Source of the DNA: Verrucomicrobiota bacterium
GTDB taxonomy: Bacteria > Verrucomicrobiota > Verrucomicrobiia > Chthoniobacterales > UBA10450
Direction of reading: 5' to 3'
Length of the DNA stretch: 39,508 nt
NCBI GenBank assembly: GCA_003219695.1
Contig: QHQA01000046.1
Coordinates: forward strand, 1-39,508
A program made the translations under genes and the position numbers. The notes below the pieces were generated by a model. It saw only the letters and a list, made by a program, of their open reading frames with translations. It ran no database searches and had not been told where the DNA came from. Shown one piece after another: positions 32,725-39,508 of the stretch; the stretch's first letter is position 1, and each line of letters starts with the position of its first letter.

Positions 32725-33831
32725 ATGAAGCTGATCGATCGATTCATTAGCCGCGAGCTGATCGTGAGCGTGTTGTTCGCGATCGCGGTGCTGAGCCTGG
32801 TGCTCGTGGTCGGAAATATTTTTCGGAAACTTCTTCCGTTGCTGGTGAACCACGATGTGCCGATGGAATACCTGATTACGTTCATCGCCTACGTGTTGCC
32901 GTTCTCCCTCATCTTTACTATTCCCTGGGGATTGTTGACGGCGATCCTCCTCGTGTTCGGACGGCTCTCTGCAGACAACGAACTGATCGCGTTGCGTTCC
33001 AACGGCGTGAGCATCACCCGCATCTGCGTTCCATTGGGCGCGATCGCCATTGTTTGCACCGTAATCTGTCTGTGGCTTAACGTGCAGGCTGCGCCCGCTG
33101 CGCAGGAAAAATTGCGTAGTACTATTTTCGATCTGGCCACGCGCAATCCGATGGCCCTTTTTGGGAGCGATCAAGTGATCGACCAATTTCCCGGACGCAA
33201 GATTTACGTGGGCAAAAAAGAAGGCAACAAGCTGGAAAACATTACTGTGTTCGAGTTGAACGAGAATTCGCTGCCGGTAAAGGTGACTTACGCGCATACT
33301 GGCATGTTGGAAGCAGATCTGGCGAACAAACAAATTCTCATGCATCTGTACCAAGCGCGTTACCAGGAGCGCGACTCCAAAGACCCGCTCAATCTGCGGA
33401 AGATGCGGGACGGGATCAACGTGGTGGAAGGCACCCTGCCGATCAGCCTTGAGGAGCTCTACGAGAAAGAGAAAAAGCGGCCGAGCCGTTCCGCGTTGTC
33501 AATCGAACAATTGCTCGAGCAACTAAAAAGCGAGAACAAGCGGGAACGCAGCGCCAGCCGCACCGAAATCAATAAACGCTTCTCGTTTCCGTTCGCGTGT
33601 ATGGCCTTTGCGATCATTGGTGTGCCGCTTGGTGTCACAGCACATCGGCGCGAGACCTCAATTGGTTTCGCCATGGGTTTGATCGTTGCCACCACTTATT
33701 TTCTCTTCGTCATCATCGGCGACACGTTGCGCGGAAACCCACGAATGCACCCGGAATTGCTTGTCTGGTTTCCCAATGTTCTCTTTATCGTGCTGGGCGC
33801 ACTTTTGTTTCGCCGATTGGCCCGACAGTAA
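32725..33831 (+). CDS. LptF/LptG-family permease (lipopolysaccharide export)
   Basis: The LptF/G pair forms the transmembrane part of the Lpt ABC transporter. From ATG 32725 the protein is 368 residues. Three N-terminal membrane helices include FRKLLPLLVNHDVP and YVLPFSLIFTIPWGLL; a periplasmic beta-rich domain (about 130-250) and three C-terminal helices (SFPFACMAFAIIGVPLG; RGNPRMHPELLVWFPNVLF) follow. Which of LptF or LptG it is cannot be said, and no partner gene is in the window. An in-frame TTG at 32713 would add four residues. Confidence 0.88.
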   Translation: MKLIDRFISRELIVSVLFAIAVLSLVLVVGNIFRKLLPLLVNHDVPMEYLITFIAYVLPFSLIFTIPWGLLTAILLVFGRLSADNELIALRSNGVSITRICVPLGAIAIVCTVICLWLNVQAAPAAQEKLRSTIFDLATRNPMALFGSDQVIDQFPGRKIYVGKKEGNKLENITVFELNENSLPVKVTYAHTGMLEADLANKQILMHLYQARYQERDSKDPLNLRKMRDGINVVEGTLPISLEELYEKEKKRPSRSALSIEQLLEQLKSENKRERSASRTEINKRFSFPFACMAFAIIGVPLGVTAHRRETSIGFAMGLIVATTYFLFVIIGDTLRGNPRMHPELLVWFPNVLFIVLGALLFRRLARQ

Positions 33832-34301
33832 ATGGAAGTTCAATGTTTAGCGCCAACGGCGCGGCGTTCACTTGGAGCCTGGGGCATCGCCCAGGGTCTT
33901 GGTTAAGACGTCTCACTTCCGGCATTAGTTGGATACGCGAAGATGATCGCGGTGGCAGGTTTCAGAAACAAAATCGCCAATTGCTGCCCGAAAGCTTTCA
34001 GGGTTGCAAGCCACGAGAGCTATCTCCAATTAACCGAGTCGGTCGCTGACTTGAATTGCGCTTTCAGCGTTTCGCTTGCGGTGCGATGAAATTCCTGGGG
34101 CGATGCCCCAGGGCTGGCATGAATGAGCGCCTGTGGCGCTAAACACCGAATGTGGACTCTTAACCTGACGCGCGATTTCTCGCTCGTTGAAGACGTGTTT
34201 CCCAACATCTAAACGCGATTCACGGACGCGCAATTCATGCTCTGGCGAGTGGACGCGGAATAGCTGGTCCGACTAGGATAGCGGCGGTGAGGCGGAAGCC
34301 T
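33832..34301. other. Gene-free stretch bearing a paired palindrome
   Basis: 470 bp with no convincing gene. Most of it (33844-34145) is a possible non-autonomous element with inverted ends. The rest leads into the permease pseudogene. Confidence 0.6.
33844..34145. repeat. Inverted REP pair, family G (possible non-autonomous element)
   Basis: Left: TGTTTAGCGCCAACGGCGCG (33844-33863), then CCTGGGGCATCGCCCAGG (33878-33895). Right, inverted: CCTGGGGCGATGCCCCAGGG (34094-34113), then GCGCCTGTGGCGCTAAAC (34127-34144). The ~200 bp between them show no transposase. The left edge is about a dozen bases beyond the lptF/G stop. Confidence 0.7.
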
Positions 34302-35559
34302 ATGATCGAGCGCCTGTTCAAACTGTCCGAGAACAGAACTAATGCGCGAACAGAAGCGCTCGCTGGTCTGACCACGTTTCTGATGATGGCTTACATCATC
34401 TTCGTTCAGCCGGCGGTGCTCTCCGGGAAAATGTTCGGCACGGACACAGGCATCGATTTCGGTGCAGTGACAACGGAAACCTGTCTCTCAGCCGCGCTGG
34501 CAACGGCCATCATGGCGTTCTACGCGCGTTACCCCATCGCTCAAGCTCCCCGGGATGGGTGAAAATTTCTTCTTTGTTTTTTTCCGCGCTCCCGGCGGCG
34601 ACAGCAGCGGGATTTACCAATGGTTGGCAGGTCGCACTGGGCGTGGTGTTCGTATCGGGCGTGTTGTTTTAATTCTGTCGCTGATCGGATTGCGGGAGCT
34701 GATTTTCAACGCAGTGAGCCCCAGCCTGAAGAATGGTATTGCCGCGGGCATCGGACTTTTCATTGCGTTAATCGGATTGCAGCAGGCCGGCGTCATTCTC
34801 AAAGATCCAGGCACTGCCGTGAAACTGAATCCACATTTCGCGTCGCCCGATTTGGTCGTGTTCTTCGTTGGTATGCTTACGACGGCTGTCCTTCACGCGC
34901 GCCGCGTACGAGGCTCAATTCTCTGGGGCATCATCGTTGCCACGGCGTTGGCGTGTCTGCTCAAAGTGGCCTTGCCGCAAATGCCCGCCGGCGTCTCCGC
35001 GGCGCGCGACGTGAGCGAGTCGATGCTCAGCACGCGATTCGAATTCGCAAAAGCGTTCGTCGCTCTGCCGCTATCGCTCGGGTCCAACATTTTTGAAAAT
35101 GGATGTCGCTCATGCGCTTACGCCGCAGATGCTGCCGTTCGCACCGTCACCAGCTTTGTCGAAAGCGCCGCCGGCGTGGAAGCGGGAGGGCGAACGGGAC
35201 TGACCGGCTTGGTTGTCGCCGTGCTCTTTTTACTTGCGCTATTTTTCAGTCCGTTGATTGCGATGATCGGCACGTATCCGCCCATCACTGCGCCGGCGCT
35301 GACGATCGTTGGAGCAATGATGATGCAAAATGTGGCCACGATTGAATGGAAAGACTACACCGAATCGATCCCAGCGTCCCTGATCATCATTGGTATTCCG
35401 TTGTCGTATTCAATTGCCGACGGACTCGCGCTAGGATTCATCAGCTACGCCATTATCAAGGCGTGCAGTCGTCGCCATCGCGAGATCGGTTGGCTGACTT
35501 ACCTGCTCGCGATCGTGCTGGTGTTGTATTTTGTTTTCGTGCGAAGCCGAATGGGTTAG
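34302..35559 (+). pseudogene. NCS2 (AzgA-like) purine permease pseudogene
   Basis: The family's start (ERLFKLSENRTNARTEALAG) and middle (LNPHFASPDLVVFF, ALPQMPAGVSA) are easy to read, but the gene is broken. A frameshift at 34550 turns APGMGENFFF into APRDG-stop. A second lies near 34580: SALPAATAAGFTNGWQVALG is encoded only in another frame. It returns near 34670. From 35090 the frame FLKMDVAHALTPQMLPF is lost, and the sequence jumps to TVTSFVESAAGVEAGG. That removes about 50 codons, including the conserved MDVFDTIGTL region. It ends normally at 35559. Inactive as sequenced. Confidence 0.85.
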
Positions 35560-35564
35560 GAGAC

Positions 35565-37190
35565 TTATTCGGCATTCAACTGAAGCGACAACTCGGGAAC
35601 GTTTTCGACGGATGATTCTTTCGGGTGTCGTTGCAACGCAGGAAGACGCGTCGAAAGAGCCTGCCAAAGCCAAATCGCCACGCATCCCAGCACGAGGATT
35701 GAGGCGTAAGGTCGCACGTTATGCAGAAAATTGATTACGCCCAGGGTGGCATCGAGCTTCTTATCGATAAGCATTACGTGCGCGATCATCGCCGTGCTCG
35801 CGACGGAAATGACAAAGTGAATCGCGCTAAGCCTTACGCTTACGCCGAGAGCTACGGAGCTAAGCACCGCGCCCCACATCAAATAGCGCTCATGCATTTG
35901 GCCCAGCACCGCGAACATCACCAGCCACGGCATGGCAATCGCAATCAGGCCCCGGGTGTCGCGGTTCCGCGCGTGCCGCGCGGCTCCCAGCGCGGCTAAT
36001 GCCAGCAGGACCAGATACAGCAGGCGCAATGTCCATTTCGGCGTGATGGCAATGTCGCGCGATCCCAATTCATGAGACCACAGCGGCGATGTCAGCGACC
36101 ATCCGATGTGGTCAAGCAAAGAGGGCAGATTATAGCAGGAGCTGATGAAGAGAAACGGGTAATGCTCGCTGCCATAGAGAAAGCCGATTTGTAACCAGGC
36201 AAAGTCGCCGCCTGCGAACGCACCGGCGAGGAACGCGGTCAATGCAGTTAGCCCGGCGATCCACACTCCAGCGTGTGGCAATCTGCGTTTCAAAATGACG
36301 AAGGAGCTAACAGAGGCGACAATTAGGACACTGATCCACGCCGCAGGCGTGCGGACAATCCATGGCCAAACCAGCAGGGCGGCCGTGGTGGCAAAACCGG
36401 CGAGCAATCGCAACGCGTGTGTCCATCTGTTTTGCCAAACCGGCCAGAGAACAAAAAACGGCGCCACGAATAGCAGTTGGCCTTTGAACATCGCGCCCGC
36501 CGCCAACAGCGCGCCACACCAGAACCAGCGTTTGGTGGACGCGGCGAGCGCCGCAAACAAATAAAACGGCAGGATCCAAGCATCCCATTGCGGCCAGCCG
36601 TGTGCATCGAGGATCATCGATGGCTCCAGCCAGGCAACGCTTGCCGCCGTCAAACCGCAGATCCAGGCGCGCCGTTCCGTAGAGACGTGACGCCAAAAAC
36701 GCGACCCTGTCGAGCCCGATGCGCGTTGCACCCAAAGGCGGACCAGAAAAAAAAACGCGACTGCCGAGACGAGTTCGCAGAGGAGATTGACGTGCAGCAA
36801 TGGTTTGACTCGCTCTGGATGTCCGTCATCCATTGTTGGAAATTCAGTCCGCACCTCCTTTGTCCAGATCGACATTGCCAGAAGTCGCAGTGGCGGATAA
36901 TCGAGCTGATAGTCGTTCTCATAGGCTTCGCGTTTTACGCGATCGTACAATGCGAAGTAACCTCGGAAGAGCGCGGGCCAGGAATCGGGCGCCTCCGGCG
37001 ACAGTTCGCGTCCTTCGGCCAAAGTCTCGCTGCCCCAGTAGAACCCGTTAACGATATCATGCTGGAAGCGGACGTGCTTGGTCTTCTGCCACGTCCATTG
37101 ACGCAGCGCGATCCCGCCCAGCAAGATCGTGACGATCAAAAGCACACTGAGGACGCCTCCGGCAAATCTTCCAGCAGACTCCGAAACCAT
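35565..37190 (-). CDS. Polytopic membrane protein, possibly a GT-C-type glycosyltransferase
   Basis: About 541 residues with ten or more transmembrane helices. The first (about residues 9-28) is followed by a long external loop containing YQLDYPPLRLLAMSIW; an acidic/DYPP motif in the first loop is common in lipid-linked-sugar GT-C enzymes. Later segments such as LFVAPFFVLWPVWQNRW and QMHERYLMWGAVLS also fit that class. Acceptor and donor are unknown. ATG 37190 was preferred over GTG 37220. It is convergent with the permease pseudogene. Confidence 0.7.
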   Translation of the reverse strand: MVSESAGRFAGGVLSVLLIVTILLGGIALRQWTWQKTKHVRFQHDIVNGFYWGSETLAEGRELSPEAPDSWPALFRGYFALYDRVKREAYENDYQLDYPPLRLLAMSIWTKEVRTEFPTMDDGHPERVKPLLHVNLLCELVSAVAFFFLVRLWVQRASGSTGSRFWRHVSTERRAWICGLTAASVAWLEPSMILDAHGWPQWDAWILPFYLFAALAASTKRWFWCGALLAAGAMFKGQLLFVAPFFVLWPVWQNRWTHALRLLAGFATTAALLVWPWIVRTPAAWISVLIVASVSSFVILKRRLPHAGVWIAGLTALTAFLAGAFAGGDFAWLQIGFLYGSEHYPFLFISSCYNLPSLLDHIGWSLTSPLWSHELGSRDIAITPKWTLRLLYLVLLALAALGAARHARNRDTRGLIAIAMPWLVMFAVLGQMHERYLMWGAVLSSVALGVSVRLSAIHFVISVASTAMIAHVMLIDKKLDATLGVINFLHNVRPYASILVLGCVAIWLWQALSTRLPALQRHPKESSVENVPELSLQLNAE

Positions 37191-37368
37191 TCTTTGCTGG
37201 AAGAGTGATGGGATGGTCACTGGTTGAAATGTGAAAAGACAGAAGCTCGATTCGACAGCTTAGGGCAGCTTCTGTTCGAACTACGTCCCCTCTATTCGCT
37301 GCTGAATTCAGCAATAGTCGTATCAGACGGCGAATTATTCGCAAAAAATTGGTGTCGATGGCTTCGCC

Positions 37369-37554
37369 TTATGGGGTGAAGAAATCGACCACCGTGTGCA
37401 CGGCTCGTCTTGTGCCCTTCACAGCGCTATGCGCGACATTCTTCGCCGTAATCGCAGTGTTCTTCGCCACGTGTCGCGCCGTGCGAACAGGCCCAGCCTG
37501 AACGCTCGCAGCGGAAATGGCAAAGGCGAGAATGACTGAAAACAACCTTTTCAT
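37369..37554 (-). CDS. Small exported basic peptide
   Basis: 61 residues: a signal peptide (KRLFSVILAFAISAASVQA) with a likely cut after VQA, then about 40 residues rich in Lys, Arg, His and Ala (TARHVAKNTAITAKNVAHSA). The repeated HVAKN/NVAHS spacing suggests an amphipathic helix. No family is recognised. Structural, DNA/envelope-binding or antimicrobial roles are possible but unproven. No neighbour suggests a pathway. Confidence 0.65.
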   Translation of the reverse strand: MKRLFSVILAFAISAASVQAGPVRTARHVAKNTAITAKNVAHSAVKGTRRAVHTVVDFFTP

Positions 37555-37684
37555 TGTACTTATGATATCGTTGCTGAGGTGCCTCGCGCGTTTATCCGGT
37601 CGTCGTGAATGGTCGTATTCAGCGCGGCAAAACAGAGCGTGGTTCGTAACTACGAGTGCGATCTGCGAAGCTGATTCAAAATCG

Positions 37685-37756
37685 CTCCAGCGGTAGGATT
37701 CGAACCTACGACCAATCGGTTAACAGCCGACCGCTCTACCACTGAGCTACGCTGGA
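37685..37756 (-). tRNA. tRNA-Asn (anticodon GTT)
   Basis: Reading the minus strand, TCCAGCG at the 5' end pairs with CGCTGGA at the 3' end. The D arm is GCTCAGTGGTAGAGC, the anticodon loop CTGTTAA and the T arm GTAGGTTCGAATCCTAC. 72 nt with discriminator G. CCA is not encoded. Confidence 0.96.
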
Positions 37757-37870
37757 TCGGTGGATGAAGATCGTGGACGTATATCTTGCCCGGCGATTCT
37801 CTTCAGGCAACTGCGAATCAGTCAGCAACGTTTGCCACGTGCTCCGGGCGTGGTAGAAGTTGCGCTAGCC

Positions 37871-38929
37871 ATGCAGCAAAATATTGACAGCATTCTCGAC
37901 GCCGCGGAGCAGCGGGAGGCGAGCGACGTCTTCCTTCAGGAGGAAGAGGTACCGCGGCTGAAGATCAATGAACAAATCATCGTGTTCGGCGAGGAACCCA
38001 TGTCGCTCGCGCACATGACCGCATTCTGGCAGGCGTGTGGCGCGAACGCGCAAGGCGACGGCGACAGGGATCGCGACACCGGCTTCGTCTCGCGCACGCA
38101 TACCCGCTACCGCGTGAGCCTGCACCGCACCATGGGCCGCCTCGGTGCGGTCTTGCGCCGCATCAAGACTAGCGTGCCGAGCTTGAAAGCGCTCGGAGCG
38201 CCCGACTGGCTCCTGACCCGATGGGGCGCTCGCGAGCACGGCCTGATTCTTATAACGGGACCAACCGGCTCCGGGAAATCCACCACCATCGCCTCCCTCC
38301 TTCAATGGATGAACGAGAACCTGGTGCGACATATAGTGACGATCGAGGATCCCGTCGAGTACCAGTTCACCAGCAAGCGCTGTCATTTCACCCAGCGACA
38401 GGTCGGACGCGACACCGACACTTTTGCGATCGGATTGCGGAGCGCGCTTCGTCAGGCGCCGGATGTCATTTTTGTCGGTGAGATCCGCGATTACGAGACG
38501 GCGTTGACGGCCCTCCAGGCTTCGGAGACCGGGCATCTGGTTGTTTCGACCCTGCATTCGGAGAAGGTTGCCGACACGATGGAGCGCTATCTGAATCTTT
38601 TCACGGCCCAGGACGAGAAGCATGGTGTGAATCTTCTGGCAAACCAGCTTTCTGGCGTGCTGTGCCAGAAGCTGGTTCAATCTGCTGACGGAGGCCTGCA
38701 TTTGCTGGTGGAACATGTCGAAAATGCGGGCGCCATGCGCGACTGGATCGCCAGACGAGAGTTGCAGAACATCGACCAGTATATCTCCCGCGGATCGGAC
38801 CCTGCCGCCGTTTCCTTTTTGCAATCGACGATCAAAGCTCTGCAGGCCAAAGTCATCACGGAAGCGACCGCCATGGCTTCAGTGAGCAACGAATCCGAGC
38901 TTCGTCGCGCCATGAGGGGAATCGGTTAG
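37871..38929 (+). CDS. PilT/PilU-like twitching-motility ATPase
   Basis: A hexameric ATPase driving retraction of type IV pili or a related filament. From ATG 37871 it is 352 residues, normal for PilT. Motifs: N-terminal ASDVFLQEEEVPRLKIN, Walker A GPTGSGKST (130-138), IVTIEDPVEYQF (Asp box), APDVIFVGEIRDYETALTAL (Walker B) and TGHLVVSTLHSE (His box). The frame opens at 37760, but that part overlaps the tRNA-proximal region and has no PilT similarity. A second PilT-like gene follows 28 bases on. Confidence 0.9.
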   Translation: MQQNIDSILDAAEQREASDVFLQEEEVPRLKINEQIIVFGEEPMSLAHMTAFWQACGANAQGDGDRDRDTGFVSRTHTRYRVSLHRTMGRLGAVLRRIKTSVPSLKALGAPDWLLTRWGAREHGLILITGPTGSGKSTTIASLLQWMNENLVRHIVTIEDPVEYQFTSKRCHFTQRQVGRDTDTFAIGLRSALRQAPDVIFVGEIRDYETALTALQASETGHLVVSTLHSEKVADTMERYLNLFTAQDEKHGVNLLANQLSGVLCQKLVQSADGGLHLLVEHVENAGAMRDWIARRELQNIDQYISRGSDPAAVSFLQSTIKALQAKVITEATAMASVSNESELRRAMRGIG

Positions 38930-38957
38930 ACGAGATCTCCGCACCATTTGAATACTT

Positions 38958-39508
38958 ATGAAGGAACATGACTTGATCGATTTTCTGGTCCTTGCCGCCG
39001 AGCAGGGCGCTTCTGATCTTCATTTGACAGCAGGGGCGCCACCGATGATGCGGGTCGCTCGTGTGCTCAAGCCACTGACGGAAGAGTCGCTGTCTGCGGA
39101 GGATACGAGGAGATTGGTTATCGATGCTTTGAAAGAGGCACAACGGGCGAAGCTGGAAAACGAATGGCAGCTTGACTTCGCGTTGCAGGTCCATGATATC
39201 GGTCGGTTTCGCGGAAATGCCTGCTACGTGTCAGGTGCGATTGAGGCCAATTTCCGACAGATCCCTGCCGAGATCCCCGATCTACAATCGTTGGGACACT
39301 CTCCTGTGGTGGATCGCTGGTGCGACGAGCGCGCGGGCCTGGTACTGGTGACTGGCGCGAGCGGTGAAGGCAAAAGCACAACCCTGGCGAGCATGGCTCA
39401 AACGATAGCCGGACGGCGTTCTGTCAATATCGTCAGTATTGAGGACCCGATCGAATTTGTTCACTCGCAGGGGCGGAGCCTGGTGAATCAGCGCGAAGTT
39501 GGTTCCGA
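38958..39508 (+). CDS. Second PilT-like ATPase, 3' end outside window
   Basis: Open from ATG 38958 to the window end, 183 codons. It starts KEHDLIDFLVLAAEQGASDL with HLTAGAPPMMRV, the classic PilT N-terminus, and has the P-loop GASGEGKST (133-141) and IVSIEDPIEFVH. The P-loop is unusual (Ser and Glu where PilT has Thr and Ser), so nucleotide binding may differ. Paired PilT/PilU-type genes are common in type IV pilus systems; the second often modulates the first. Confidence 0.88.
   Translation, partial: MKEHDLIDFLVLAAEQGASDLHLTAGAPPMMRVARVLKPLTEESLSAEDTRRLVIDALKEAQRAKLENEWQLDFALQVHDIGRFRGNACYVSGAIEANFRQIPAEIPDLQSLGHSPVVDRWCDERAGLVLVTGASGEGKSTTLASMAQTIAGRRSVNIVSIEDPIEFVHSQGRSLVNQREVGS

Noticed and set aside
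37865..38824. 319-codon frame opposite the first PilT-like gene
   Set aside because: Antisense to a gene with all PilT motifs; no independent support.

Overview
The window looks like chromosomal DNA of a free-living, probably soil-dwelling Verrucomicrobiota bacterium (Chthoniobacterales-like). This rests on overall protein character, a TreS-maltokinase fusion, a CADD-type protein, four-helix-bundle (S23) elements and an abundance of REP-like palindromes. The assignment is inference; there is no rRNA to confirm it.

Layout. 1-5243 (+): the 3' end of recJ, then recG and an HtrA/DegQ-type protease. recG carries a REP-associated tyrosine transposase (RAYT) inside its helicase domain without loss of frame. 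5316-10038 (-): a CADD-family diiron protein, a frameshifted IS200-like transposase in a REP-flanked element, and treS-maltokinase. 10233-11136 (+): an ECF sigma factor overlapping a very small putative anti-sigma factor. 11158-14314 (-): DUF2017-like protein, clpS, ybeY, an S23 element with 35-bp inverted ends, and type II NADH dehydrogenase. 14436-15704 (+): L35, a possible structured RNA, the small SRP RNA and a hypothetical gene, with a small lipoprotein on the other strand. 15798-17255 (-): HIT protein, hypothetical, nrdR. 17434-21833 (+): DMT transporter, a long gene-poor stretch, then a NarL-type sensor kinase/response regulator pair. 22491-29798 (-): topB-like topoisomerase, dprA, ssb, rpsF, pth, rplY and prs, an information-processing cluster. 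29872-31152 (-): a decayed BrnT/BrnA toxin-antitoxin pair, a duplicated fragment of the prs 5' end, and a lipoprotein. 31251-35559: a flavin-dependent reductase (-), an LptF/LptG permease (+), and a wrecked NCS2 purine permease (+). 35565-37756 (-): a polytopic membrane protein, a small exported basic peptide, and tRNA-Asn(GTT). 37871-39508 (+): two tandem PilT-like ATPases, the second cut by the window end.

The most striking signal is the density of palindromic repeats. I see at least eight sequence families (labelled A-I here). Some are paired around a Y1/HUH transposase (families A and F). Others sit flush against stop codons (htrA, hinT, ssb, lptF, ybeY). Several lie inside reading frames and are translated as extra peptide (recG, treS-mak, the flavin reductase). 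The recG-RAYT fusion is the leading candidate for something undescribed: a replication-fork helicase with a complete-looking HUH transposase domain nested between helicase motifs Ia and II.

All assignments come from reading the sequence. No database search was run, so family names rest on recognised motifs.
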